Shown here: positions 41,401 to 48,913 of the stretch, one piece after another
Layout: each line of letters begins with the position of its first letter
Position numbering within the stretch: position 1 is the first letter of the stretch
Source: an uncultured Bacteroidales bacterium
GTDB lineage: Bacteria; Bacteroidota; Bacteroidia; Bacteroidales; Bacteroidaceae
Assembly (NCBI GenBank): GCA_902779165.1
Contig: CACZAN010000014.1
Coordinates: 1-64,000 of the forward strand
Length of the DNA: 64,000 nucleotides
Reading direction: 5' to 3'
Program-made: the position numbers and the translations under genes
Notes under the pieces: model-generated
Databases searched by the model: none
Told to the model about the DNA's origin: nothing
The model's input: only the letters and a program-made list of their open reading frames with translations

Positions 41401-42071
41401 GTTGCCTGAGCGATAAGATAAGCCAAGGTTTCCTTATTTATATTTGTGTACTTAATGACGAAGTTGTCAAACAGCACAACCGTGTGTGAGGGTCTTGTTT
41501 CACAAGCAATATTAATTCTTACGTTGGTTGTATTCTCTAGAGTGAAATCAAATGTTCCTGTACTCCAGGGATTTTCAGCAAAATACGTTGAATTAGCTGA
41601 TACCTTTGGAATTGCAACTTGTTTTTTACCAAAAGTAGTACTTGCATCACTACTAACCGCACTGACTGAAAAGTTTCTTGTTACATCAACGGAACGAGCA
41701 GCCTTATAGTCAAAAAAAATGCTGTATTTTCCTTTTGGCAAAGCCATATCAGTGTTTTGGCGTATCGTTTGGGTTTTTGATTCACTTGCGTTACTTCTAA
41801 TCATCAAATAATAATACCCATCAGAGGGAGATGTAGAGCCATATGTATAGACTTCTGATTCAGCATTAAATACAGCGACACGTGCATGGCTTATCGATAT
41901 AATATTCCAGTCATTTGTAAAAACGCCAGTCGCACTAATATCCCCAGTTGTAGCATTGGCAGCCTCAAATGACGGATTCGTCATGTACGTACTCGTCACA
42001 TCCGTCTGCGCACATAGATTCCCCACCCCACTCACAAGCAGGGCGATTGCCATAAGTAATTTTTTTCTCAT
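38478..42071 (-). CDS. Giant secreted modular protein with type IX-type C-terminus (1197 aa)
   Basis: A signal peptide (MRKKLLMAIALLVSGVGNLCAQ) precedes three carbohydrate-binding-like beta domains, each starting with an NPSFE/NNGFE motif and ending with LFDNFVIKYT, LFVDNVKLTYF or LRVDDFTLSF. They are linked by helical FIVAR-like segments (for example EIATAQSVYDEINDSPDYQDDI). The last 150 residues lead to NAAGQQIQSAQKGLNIIRM and SVRKVLVK, a type A sorting signal. It is probably surface-attached and glycan-binding, with no catalytic motif seen. The gene is visibly richer in A and T than its neighbours, suggesting transfer. It has a long structured leader. Confidence 0.82.
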   Translation of the reverse strand: MRKKLLMAIALLVSGVGNLCAQTDVTSTYMTNPSFEAANATTGDISATGVFTNDWNIISISHARVAVFNAESEVYTYGSTSPSDGYYYLMIRSNASESKTQTIRQNTDMALPKGKYSIFFDYKAARSVDVTRNFSVSAVSSDASTTFGKKQVAIPKVSANSTYFAENPWSTGTFDFTLENTTNVRINIACETRPSHTVVLFDNFVIKYTNINKETLAYLIAQATSINSIIGTLTTEIATAQSVYDEINDSPDYQDDIDGAISSLRSAINTKVAEYSYDPAGDDISAFIQNNGFETSPIFDGTSLGSGSAPKSNAEPTSGSTLVSGAVNVYNISGWDVGTTETSDYARLFTMPFDKTLYVKSNGADGGQAIGSPENGSSVTTSNNSLLMIQTSWCNNVENTLSQTIPLPAGSYRLTFDSYVSTSISNASSRCGISYGTTPTTAYRWPDATDTWTANSIDFELAELTDVNISFGYKKTANEGAGNSPVLFVDNVKLTYFDPLKLAQQQWLEVHDALAALDATALPDAAEAAISTELAKAVPTSSVDDVNTAKDALQALIDSYDGILAAYTRVNGFIDDVTDVKDNSAGDKGDIETAISTATTGKEDCTNVSGLNDVYDALETARQTYVISGAEPYADHSFEVTFKIVNPSFENDKSETSNPAGWTIPNKGSQYGAKAKGSMSNVEGNYYFNNRQSWWMDCNVEQTISSLPNGRYEVTAVLASYNGTSANLQAGSGSTDTNMTGENNGIRVSVNGDVTGSSLTIRARAGRKNDGSLLRVDDFTLSFIGLKPVLSDLITSATALTTTNVGDEAFQIPSSAASTLSDAIGDAQTVYNDASKYGDDIQDAIDDLKEAIETFQGVALTVPAEGDAFNLYLDDGLEKTVTFKAGNETSGGYAIGYTDDAGSLYNQAIHFKSTGIKDQYKLYIIDDAGTKHYLCTGAVYDGGNDNQIRVTDNEENALAVEVIATTTNGIYNLKNTVAGALIGSNGDTGVYTAQTYKNFNINAATKASVEVSIGAGEIATRIFPFTPALPSGVVAYSCSAVSGTNLTLVKEDTPAANTPYILYSESGCLSTNLEGYGVAKTNVYPAGYLTGVFTRTEVPVNSYVLQKKDDKLGFYRVSATGQYSSAYRVYVTVPSGDVKSFGFTLDDIETAIRAAEAEGQTTVTLRYNAAGQQIQSAQKGLNIIRMSDGSVRKVLVK

Positions 42072-42179
42072 TTGTTGTTTAATTTAATAAGGTTTGTAAA
42101 TAGAGTTAGTAATATATGCGTTGATGGGGAGGAAGCCATTACTAACCATGTGGGAACAAGAAAAGCGCAGGCTTCAACC

Positions 42180-42330
42180 ATTGCTCCTAAGGTTCACCAC
42201 AAACCTCACAATCTACGGTAAAGCCGGCGCTCGATGCGCAAGCTTAATAGATTGTGAGATGGGTGGCCTTTTAGGGAGCCTACCTGATAATGCTCGTTCT
42301 GCTTTTCGAGGTGGTGATTCTAGGAGCAAT
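42180..42330 (-). ncRNA. Structured RNA leader of the giant-protein gene, unidentified
   Basis: Read leftward, the 5' leader folds into a multi-branch structure. Closing stem: 10 bp (42321-42330 with 42180-42189), continued by a 7-bp stem (TCACCAC, 42311-42317 with 42194-42200). Inside are a hairpin CTCG/CGAG (42293-42310), a GGU-A-GGC/GCCACC hairpin (42262-42284) and an 11-bp stem CTCACAATCTA/TAGATTGTGAG (42248-42258 with 42205-42215) capped by AAGC/GCTT and GCGC/GCGC. A perfect promoter lies 50 bp before it and the start codon about 110 nt after. I cannot match it to a known riboswitch; a short MITE is the alternative. Confidence 0.6.
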
Positions 42331-42378
42331 TGAGCAAAAAAAGGGGTGCAAACCCGCAATTTTCGGGCAACACGGGGG

Positions 42379-42409
42379 CAAAGATAGGAATTCTGTGTGA
42401 TGTGGCAAA
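42379..42409 (-). promoter_or_regulatory. Promoter of the giant-protein operon
   Basis: The complement has TTTG (42406-42409), 19 bp and TATCTTTG (42379-42386). Transcription would start near 42372, giving a 5' leader of about 300 nt. Just downstream, GGGT/ACCC plus seven T (42336-42355) looks like a weak early terminator. Confidence 0.82.
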
Positions 42410-42468
42410 GGAATTTGTGGCGTTTTTCCTGATTTCGCCCGCCTTTCCTTACTTTTTGCCTTTTTTTC

Positions 42469-42499
42469 TTTGCCGTTTCGCAGAAACGAGGTATTTTTG
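42469..42499 (+). promoter_or_regulatory. Promoter of the propeller protein gene
   Basis: TTTG (42469-42472), a 19-bp spacer and TATTTTTG (42492-42499) lie 60 bp before the ATG at 42560, divergent from the leftward promoter. Confidence 0.8.
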
Positions 42500-42559
42500 T
42501 GCAGGAAAAAGCTGAATAGAAATATTTCGTACATCCGAAACTTAAATATTAATGTAGAT

Positions 42560-43891
42560 ATGAAGAGGATAGGTTTTAGCTGCAGCATGGTTGCAGCTGT
42601 GATCATGGGATGCTGTGCTCCCGCCCAGGCGCAGATTACAGAGCGACAGCGTCCGGCCGAGTGGTCGAACCTGGTGCCGGGTGCCCGCTTCATGGACCGT
42701 TTCCGTCCGATGGAGGGCAGCGAGCTGCGCAGCGACGTGTGGGGTGCGGACTACGTGCGTCCGCGACTGGTGGACAACGGCATCGAGGATAAGTTCTGGA
42801 GCTACTGGGGCGGCAACATCGTGAGGGGCGAGGACGGCGCGTGGCACCTCTTCGTGGCGGCGTGGTTAGAGGCGTCGGAGAAGGGCCACATGGAATGGCA
42901 CGACTCATGGGTGGTTCACGCCACAGCGCCCACGCACCACGGCCCGTTCCGCCCGAAGGAGATTGTGGGGCGCGGACATAATCCTGAGATCTACCGTACG
43001 GACGACGGCACGTGGGTGCTCTACGTCATCGACGGGCGCTATACCTCGCACCACATCAACGGCCCGTGGGAGAAGGGGACGTTCGACTTCGACCCGCAGG
43101 GGAAGCCCATCATCGAGGGGTTGTCGAACCTCTCGTTTGCGCGGCGACCCGAAGGGGGCTGGCTGATGGTGTGTCGCGGCGGCGGCATCTGGACGAGCGA
43201 CGACGGACTGACAACATGGCGTCAGGTGTCCGACGGCTCGGTATATCCGAAAGTGGACGGCCGCTTCGAGGATCCTGTGCTCTGGCGCGACTCGGTGCAG
43301 TATAACCTGATTGTCAACGACTGGCTGGGGCGCATCGCCTACTACCTGCGGTCGGCCGACGGCCTGCATTGGCAGGTGGACGACGGCGAGGCTTATATGC
43401 CGGGAATAGCGCGGCACAAGGACGGCTCGCGCGAGGAGTGGTTCAAATACGAACGCATGCGCATCCTGCAGGATGAGCAGGGACGGGCGATACAGGCGAA
43501 CTTCGCCGTCATCGACACCATCAAGTGGGACGACAAACCGCTGGATCGCCACAGCTCGAAGAACATCTGCATCCCGCTGGATCCGGGCCTGCTGCTGACG
43601 GCGCAGGCGAAGGGGAAGAAGATGGAGGTGCGCATCCGCGCCGAAGAGGGCTTCGAGCCGACGAGGGACCTGGAAGTGGGCAGCGTGCAATGTGGTTCGC
43701 CACGCGAAGTGGACTACGGGCGCGGGGCTGCACCCGTGGGGCAGCGCGCCGAGGGGGGCGACCTCATCCTGCAATTCCGCATCAAGGACATGAAGCTGAC
43801 GGCTGATGACTTCGCTATCAAGATGCTGGTTCGCCGCAAAGACGGCACAACGACGTTCGGATTCGCCAGACGAGGAGAGAATGACAATTGA
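42560..43891 (+). CDS. Secreted five-bladed propeller protein, GH43-like (443 aa)
   Basis: ATG 42560 starts a signal peptide (MKRIGFSCSMVAAVIMGCCA) and lies after the promoter; an earlier in-frame start would lie within it. The protein has blades with WSYWGGNIVRGEDGAWHLF, NPEIYRTDDGTWVLYVIDGRY, PEGGWLMVCRGGGIW, RFEDPVLWRDSVQYNLIVND and LDRHSSKNICIPL. This pattern recalls GH43/GH117-type propeller glycosidases of Bacteroidales. The acidic residues fit a retained active site, but the substrate is unknown. It stands alone, without SusC/SusD genes nearby. Confidence 0.78.
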   Translation: MKRIGFSCSMVAAVIMGCCAPAQAQITERQRPAEWSNLVPGARFMDRFRPMEGSELRSDVWGADYVRPRLVDNGIEDKFWSYWGGNIVRGEDGAWHLFVAAWLEASEKGHMEWHDSWVVHATAPTHHGPFRPKEIVGRGHNPEIYRTDDGTWVLYVIDGRYTSHHINGPWEKGTFDFDPQGKPIIEGLSNLSFARRPEGGWLMVCRGGGIWTSDDGLTTWRQVSDGSVYPKVDGRFEDPVLWRDSVQYNLIVNDWLGRIAYYLRSADGLHWQVDDGEAYMPGIARHKDGSREEWFKYERMRILQDEQGRAIQANFAVIDTIKWDDKPLDRHSSKNICIPLDPGLLLTAQAKGKKMEVRIRAEEGFEPTRDLEVGSVQCGSPREVDYGRGAAPVGQRAEGGDLILQFRIKDMKLTADDFAIKMLVRRKDGTTTFGFARRGENDN

Positions 43892-44077
43892 CAATTAACA
43901 ATTAACGCGAGGACGATTAACAGATTAACTCTTGACCCTTGGCCAATTGACAATTCGTCTTTTTCGTGTTTTTCGATGTTGTATCAAAATCAGCTGAATC
44001 TGTGCAATCTGTGGTGAATTTATAATGACGAGGTGCATTTTTTTGCGTTTCGTGCGCGCGCATTCATATTTTATTTG

Positions 44078-44085
44078 TACCTTTG
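44078..44085 (+). promoter_or_regulatory. -7 box for mazG
   Basis: TACCTTTG lies 19 bp before the mazG ATG at 44105. Upstream, 43892-44077 holds AATTAACAATT repeats and a GCGCGCGC tract with no gene. Confidence 0.65.
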
Positions 44086-44104
44086 CGCCCAAATTCGCAC
44101 ATAC

Positions 44105-44995
44105 ATGCATACAAGAGAAGAAAAACTGGAAGCGTTCGGGCGGTTGCTCGATGTGATGGACGACCTGCGGGAGAAGTGCCCGTGGGACCGCAAGCAGACG
44201 AACGAGAGCCTGCGGCCGAACACCATCGAGGAGACCTACGAACTGGCAGATGCCATCATCAAGAACGACAAGACGGACATCTGCAAGGAGCTGGGCGACG
44301 TGCTGCTGCACATCGTCTTCTACGCCAAAATCGGGTCCGAGACGGGCGACTTCGACATCGCCGACGTCTGCAACAAGCTCTGCGACAAGCTGATCTACAG
44401 ACATCCGCATGTGTATCCCCCGGACTCTCCCCCCGCCCTCCCTGTTAAGGAGGGAGCAGAATCATTTGATGGCTGTATTCCCTTATCCTCTAAGGTAACC
44501 GCTCCCTCCTTAACAGGGAGGGCGGGGGGAGAGTCCGCTCTGACCGCCGAAGAAGTCCTCAAGAACTGGGAGCAGCTGAAGGTGAAGGAGAAGGACGGCA
44601 ACAAGCGCGTGCTGAGCGGAGTTCCCGACGCTCTGCCCTCGCTCATCAAGGCCTACCGCATCCAGGACAAGGCACGCGGCGTAGGTTTCGACTGGGAGAC
44701 GCCCGAACAGGTGTGGGACAAGGTACGCGAAGAGCTCGACGAGCTGGAAGTGGAGCTGAACCGCAACGACAAGGAGAAGAGCACACAGGAACTGGGCGAC
44801 TTCATCTTCGCCGTCATCAACGCCGCCCGCCTCTATAAGCTCAACCCCGACACGGCCCTGGAACTCACCAACCGCAAGTTCATCCGCCGCTTCACCTACC
44901 TCGAGGAACACAGCATCCGCATCGGAAAGCCCCTCACCGAGATGACGCTGGCAGAGATGGATGCCATCTGGGAGGAGGCAAAGAAACAAGAATAA
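44105..44995 (+). CDS. mazG: Nucleoside triphosphate pyrophosphohydrolase MazG (296 aa)
   Basis: ATG 44105 (MHTREEKLEAF) is chosen, as an earlier in-frame ATG would precede the promoter. The first MazG domain has LREKCPWDRKQTNESL, the metal-binding EETYELADAI and ELGDVLLHIVFYA; the second has IQDKARGVGFDW, REELDELEVEL and QELGDFIFAVINAAR. It hydrolyses NTPs to NMPs, cleaning the pool. Between RHPHVY and ALTAEEVLKNWEQ lies an insert of 39 codons that is exactly a 117-bp perfect inverted-repeat element. It sits in the normally short inter-domain linker. Confidence 0.94.
   Translation: MHTREEKLEAFGRLLDVMDDLREKCPWDRKQTNESLRPNTIEETYELADAIIKNDKTDICKELGDVLLHIVFYAKIGSETGDFDIADVCNKLCDKLIYRHPHVYPPDSPPALPVKEGAESFDGCIPLSSKVTAPSLTGRAGGESALTAEEVLKNWEQLKVKEKDGNKRVLSGVPDALPSLIKAYRIQDKARGVGFDWETPEQVWDKVREELDELEVELNRNDKEKSTQELGDFIFAVINAARLYKLNPDTALELTNRKFIRRFTYLEEHSIRIGKPLTEMTLAEMDAIWEEAKKQE
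44421..44537. repeat. Perfect inverted element inserted in mazG (117 bp)
   Basis: Arms 44421-44457 and 44501-44537 are perfect 37-bp inverted copies around a 43-bp spacer. The total of 117 bp keeps the mazG frame and reads as PALPVKEGAES and [13 protein letters not shown] with a spacer peptide between. Each arm contains the nested hairpin CCTCCC/GGGAGG. No target duplication is evident. Confidence 0.95.
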
Positions 44996-44999
44996 AAAG

Positions 45000-45177
45000 A
45001 CTCTCCCCCCGAACCAGTCCAGCCGGAACACTTAATAGTTCCGTCTTCCCGGCACCCTGTTAGGGAGGGAGCAATTACCGGACAAGGATTAAAAACAAAA
45101 ATATTTCAGAATGAGCGAAAACAAAACTTCAAAAGAAACCGCTCCCTCCCTAACAGGGAGGGCGGGGGGAGAGTCCG
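45000..45177. repeat. Inverted element pair around the valS start
   Basis: The right arm 45141-45177 matches the mazG arm. The left arm is split: GACTCTCCCCCC at 45000-45011 and CCCTGTTAGGGAGGGAGC at 45055-45072, separated by about 43 bp that carry another small palindrome (CGGAAC...GTTCCG). The valS ATG at 45111 lies in the spacer. Confidence 0.88.
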
Positions 45178-48080
45178 GATGCGGACTTGCTTCTAAGTAT
45201 TCTCCCGCCGAAGTGGAGGGGAAATGGTATCAGTACTGGTTAGACAATAAGCTGTTCAGCTCCAAGCCCGACGGCCGCGAGCCCTACACCATCGTGATTC
45301 CGCCACCCAACGTGACGGGGGTGCTGCACATGGGCCACGTGCTCAACGAGACCATACAGGACATCCTCGTGCGCCACGCCCGCATGGAGGGAAAGAACGC
45401 CTGCTGGGTGCCGGGCACAGACCACGCCAGCATTGCCACGGAGGCTAAGGTGGTGAACCGCCTGGCCGAACAAGGCATCAAAAAGGCCGACCTCACCCGC
45501 GAGGAGTTCCTGAAGCACGCCTGGGCATGGACCGAGGAGCACGGAGGCATCATCCTCAAACAGCTGCGCAAGCTCGGATGCTCCTGCGACTGGGACCGCA
45601 CGGCATTCACCATGGACGGACCGCGCAGCGAGAGCGTCATCAAGGTCTTCGTGGACCTCTACCGCAAGGGACTCATCTACCGCGGAGTACGCATGGTGAA
45701 CTGGGACCCCAAGGCCCTCACCGCCCTCTCCGACGAGGAAGTGGTCTATAAAGAAGAGCACACCAAGCTCTACTACATGAAATACTACCTGGCAGAGCGT
45801 GTGCCCAGCGATTTCGTCGCCGGGGAAGGAGCCGTCGTCCACAAGGACGAAAAAGGCTACTACGCCGTTGTCGCCACCACACGCCCGGAGACCATCATGG
45901 GCGACGTGGCCATGTGCATCAACCCCAACGACCCGAAGAACCAATGGCTGAAGGGCAAGAAGGTCATCGTGCCCGTCGTGGGCCGCGTCATCCCCGTCAT
46001 CGAGGACGAATACGTGGACATCGAGTTCGGTACGGGCTGCCTGAAGGTGACTCCCGCCCACGATGTCAACGACTACATGCTCGGCGAGAAGTACAACCTC
46101 GAAGCCATCGACATCTTCAACGACGACGCCACCCTCAGCGACCGCATCGTCGCCGCCCAGCAAGCGGCTCTCGCCGCTAATAGTGTGTCCGATGATTTCG
46201 TCATCGGATTGGAACGCTACGTAGGCACAGAGCGCTTCGCCTGCCGCAAGCAGATTGCCGAAGACATGGTTGCCGCAGGCCTCATGGAGAAGATTGAGGA
46301 CTACGACAACAAGATTGGCTGCAGCGAGCGCACAGGCGTGCCCATCGAGCCGAAGCTGTCGATGCAATGGTTCCTGAAGATGCAGCACATGGCCGACATC
46401 TCCCTCTCGCCCGTGATGAACGACGACATCCAGTTCTACCCCGCCAAGTACAAGAACACCTACCGCCACTGGCTCGAGAACATCAAGGACTGGTGCATCA
46501 GCCGACAGCTCTGGTGGGGACATCGCATTCCCGCGTGGTATATCGACCAGCCCCTCTCCAACTCCCCCCGTGGGGGGGAGGGATTCCCCTGGGGCAAAGT
46601 CATCGTGGCCGAGAACGAGGAAGAAGCCTACAAGCTCGCCCTTGAAACATATCCTATTCTCAAAACTCTCCCCCCCACGGGGGGAGCCGGAGAGGGGCTT
46701 GGTTTCACACTTAAGCAGGACGAAGACGCGCTGGACACCTGGTTCTCCAGCTGGCTGTGGCCCATCAGTCTCTTCGACGGCATCCGCCATCCGGGCAACG
46801 AGGAAATGAAATACTACTACCCCACGGCCGACCTCGTGACAGGTCCCGACATCATCTTCTTCTGGGTGGCCCGCATGATCATGGCAGGCTACGAGTACGA
46901 AGGCAAGATGCCGTTCCGCCACGTCTATTTCACAGGTATCGTGCGCGACAAGCTCGGCCGCAAGATGTCCAAGTCCTTAGGAAACAGCCCTGACCCCCTC
47001 GACCTCATCGAGCGCTTCGGAGCCGACGGCGTGCGCATGGGCATGATGCTCAGCGCCCCTGCCGGCAACGACATCCTCTTCGACGAGGCACTCTGCGAAC
47101 AGGGCCGCAACTTCAACAACAAGATCTGGAACGCCTTCCGTTTGGTGAAGGGATGGGAGGTGACGGCCCCCCTGTCGTCCCCCGAGGGGGACACGGATGC
47201 CAAGTCCGCTGCCAACAACACTATAGAAGCCCCCTCGGGGGCCGTAGAGGGGGCCAGTGCCCTTGCCACCCAATGGTTTGCCGCCAAGCTGCGCCTCGCC
47301 GCCGAGGAACTGGCCGACGACTTCTCGAAGTACCGCCTGTCCGAAGCCCTGATGACGGTCTATAAACTCTTCTGGGACGAGTTCTCCAGCTGGTATCTCG
47401 AGATGGTGAAGCCCGCCTACATCGACGGCAAGCCCCAACCCGTAGACCGCGCCACCTACGACGCCACGCTCCAGTTCTTCGAAGTCCTGCTGAAGATGCT
47501 GCACCCCTTCATGCCCTTCATCACCGAGGAACTCTGGCAGGCCCTCTACGACCGCCAGCCCGGCGAGAGCATCATGCGCGCAGAACTCCACCTGCCCGCC
47601 GCCACCGATGCCGACCGCCAGCTCTGCGCCGACTTCGAGGCCGTGAAGGAAGTGGTCACCTCCATCCGCGCCGTCCGCAGCCAAAAGAACATCGCTCCAC
47701 GCGAACCATTGACCTTAGAAATCGTTGGCAAGAAAGAAGAACTGGCCATCTTCAATTTCGAATCTTCAATAAAGAAGATGGCCAACCTCTCTGCCATCAA
47801 CGCCGTTACGGAGAAGAGCAACGGCAGCGCCAGCTTCCTCGTGGGCACCACGGAATATGCCGTACCTCTGGGCGACCTCATCGACCTCGATGCCGAGCGC
47901 AAGAAGCTGGAAGGCGAACTGCAGCACCTCGAAGGCTTCCTCGCCAACGTGGAAAAGAAGCTGCAGAACGAACGCTTCGTGCAGAATGCGCCTGCCGCCG
48001 TCGTAGATATGGAACGCAAGAAACAGGCCGACGCCCAGCAGAAGATTGCCGCCTTGCGCGACACACTCGCAAACCTGTAA
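45111..48080 (+). CDS. valS: Valine-tRNA ligase with three repeat-derived inserts (989 aa)
   Basis: All class I ValRS landmarks are present: HMGH (73-76), the editing domain ([22 protein letters not shown]), [15 protein letters not shown] (618-622), the anticodon domain and the C-terminal coiled coil ([20 protein letters not shown]). Family members start near LASKY; here 25 residues precede it, with [13 protein letters not shown] from an element arm. Two more inserts lie at [13 protein letters not shown] and [13 protein letters not shown], flanking the native [14 protein letters not shown], and at APLSSPEGD to [10 protein letters not shown]. The active site motifs are intact, so the enzyme is probably functional. 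Confidence 0.95.
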   Translation: MSENKTSKETAPSLTGRAGGESGCGLASKYSPAEVEGKWYQYWLDNKLFSSKPDGREPYTIVIPPPNVTGVLHMGHVLNETIQDILVRHARMEGKNACWVPGTDHASIATEAKVVNRLAEQGIKKADLTREEFLKHAWAWTEEHGGIILKQLRKLGCSCDWDRTAFTMDGPRSESVIKVFVDLYRKGLIYRGVRMVNWDPKALTALSDEEVVYKEEHTKLYYMKYYLAERVPSDFVAGEGAVVHKDEKGYYAVVATTRPETIMGDVAMCINPNDPKNQWLKGKKVIVPVVGRVIPVIEDEYVDIEFGTGCLKVTPAHDVNDYMLGEKYNLEAIDIFNDDATLSDRIVAAQQAALAANSVSDDFVIGLERYVGTERFACRKQIAEDMVAAGLMEKIEDYDNKIGCSERTGVPIEPKLSMQWFLKMQHMADISLSPVMNDDIQFYPAKYKNTYRHWLENIKDWCISRQLWWGHRIPAWYIDQPLSNSPRGGEGFPWGKVIVAENEEEAYKLALETYPILKTLPPTGGAGEGLGFTLKQDEDALDTWFSSWLWPISLFDGIRHPGNEEMKYYYPTADLVTGPDIIFFWVARMIMAGYEYEGKMPFRHVYFTGIVRDKLGRKMSKSLGNSPDPLDLIERFGADGVRMGMMLSAPAGNDILFDEALCEQGRNFNNKIWNAFRLVKGWEVTAPLSSPEGDTDAKSAANNTIEAPSGAVEGASALATQWFAAKLRLAAEELADDFSKYRLSEALMTVYKLFWDEFSSWYLEMVKPAYIDGKPQPVDRATYDATLQFFEVLLKMLHPFMPFITEELWQALYDRQPGESIMRAELHLPAATDADRQLCADFEAVKEVVTSIRAVRSQKNIAPREPLTLEIVGKKEELAIFNFESSIKKMANLSAINAVTEKSNGSASFLVGTTEYAVPLGDLIDLDAERKKLEGELQHLEGFLANVEKKLQNERFVQNAPAAVVDMERKKQADAQQKIAALRDTLANL
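46547..46702. repeat. Inverted element pair inside valS, catalytic region
   Basis: Arms 46547-46583 and 46666-46702 share CCCCTCTCC, ACTCCCCCCGTGGGGGGGAG in inverse order with few mismatches. The spacer codes native ValRS sequence, so the pair flanks host coding DNA rather than carrying its own cargo. Frame is kept at both sites. Confidence 0.9.
47165..47255. repeat. Inverted element pair inside valS, before the anticodon domain
   Basis: Arms 47165-47191 and 47228-47255 are inverted copies built on CCCCCGAGGGGG with GGCCCCCT ends. The 36-bp spacer reads [11 protein letters not shown]. This is a third sequence subtype, distinct from the holB/mazG type. Confidence 0.88.
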
Positions 48081-48100
48081 ACAGCAAAGTCTTGAAATGT

Positions 48101-48134
48101 CGTGGCCGAGGTCGAGCAATTGACCCCGGCCACG
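48101..48134 (+). terminator. Hairpin after valS
   Basis: CGTGGCCG and CGGCCACG with an inner GGTC/GACC pair form a strong stem 21 bp after the valS stop, followed by AACTTCTTTATCC. The U-tract is weak. From 48163 to 48215 are diverged GCGGCATAACTTCC hairpin words like those at 61387. Confidence 0.6.
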
Positions 48135-48234
48135 AACTTCTTTATCCACCATCTGCGAAGCGCTTTAAATTCTACGGCGAAGCGGCATAACTTCCGCCGC
48201 GAAACAACATAACTCCCCCCTTGTTCAAATAAAA

Positions 48235-48265
48235 AACCCGCAGGGAATCACTTCCTGGCGGGCTT
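48235..48265 (-). terminator. Terminator of the 30-aa peptide transcript
   Basis: On the minus strand CCCGC(C)AGG pairs with CCTGCGGG and is followed by TTTTTTATTT, a strong U-tract. It lies about 70 bp after the peptide stop. Confidence 0.8.
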
Positions 48266-48333
48266 GGTTTATAAATAAGTTAATTAAATTCTTTTTGATA
48301 ATCAGCCTCTTGAAGGCTGGTGAATGTTGTGAA

Positions 48334-48426
48334 TCAGTTCAGACGACTGCTAAAAACAGAAGCGTTACTGACGATTGCTGCAATTGCTACAATTGCGAAA
48401 GCAATAATTGATGTTACTGTACTCAT
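48334..48426 (-). CDS. 30-aa hydrophobic peptide
   Basis: The frame is MSTVTSIIAFAIVAIAAIVS then NASVFSSRLN. An AG-rich ribosome site (AAAGGAAAGAAACT) directly precedes the ATG, a -7 box lies 90 bp upstream and a strong terminator follows, so this is a complete gene. It has one membrane-spanning segment. Size, composition and position near an amidase and an HU-HIG gene recall the small smalltalk-type membrane peptides of Bacteroidales, but the sequence match is not certain. A toxin-like or regulatory peptide is possible. Confidence 0.7.
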   Translation of the reverse strand: MSTVTSIIAFAIVAIAAIVSNASVFSSRLN

Positions 48427-48515
48427 AGTTTCTTTCCTTTCTTTAATTTTTGTGTTATCCTTTATTAGTTTGATTAATGTTGGCCACGCTTGGCCTTTCT
48501 TTTTCTTTTGCGCTG

Positions 48516-48523
48516 CAAAGGTA
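48516..48523 (-). promoter_or_regulatory. -7 box for the 30-aa peptide
   Basis: The complement is TACCTTTG. A TTTG lies 23 bp upstream, longer than ideal. Confidence 0.6.
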
Positions 48524-48703
48524 CGGACTTTCTCAGAAATACGTATCAAAACTATGTCGAAAAACATAAAAATCGGCCTTTTTGTTGATTGTCGTCAATA
48601 AATATATGTTATATAACATGATTTTTCTGCCATTATTACATCCCCCCTTCTGCCATTATATCATCAAAAAAGCCCCCTTTCCTGCCACTTTTGCACCCTT
48701 TTT

Positions 48704-48770
48704 CGGGGCATCCCGTGCCCTTTTCGAGGCATCCCACAACCTTTTACGCGGCATCCCGTGCCCTTTTCCC
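48704..48770. repeat. 21-22 bp repeat (GGCATCCCGTGCCCTTTT)
   Basis: Three units at 48704, 48725 and 48747, with a partial fourth, each holding a GGCATCCCGTGCC imperfect palindrome followed by TTTT. They lie in the 487-bp gap between the peptide and the amidase, which otherwise shows only a GCGCGCGCGTACGCG tract near 48846. Confidence 0.8.
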
Positions 48771-48913
48771 CGCCCTTTTACGCATGCCAACGAAGAATCC
48801 CACCCAGCCAAAGCCCTGACTGCGTGGGATTAACCGCGTCTCTCGCGCGCGTACGCGTACCTTATTATATTTTATCATCACCTTCTTTCCTCCTACGCTA
48901 CGCAATCCATTCT

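Noticed and set aside
45240..46922. 560-aa leftward frame opposite valS
   Set aside because: It is the antisense of ValRS core motifs, without start signals or domain identity.
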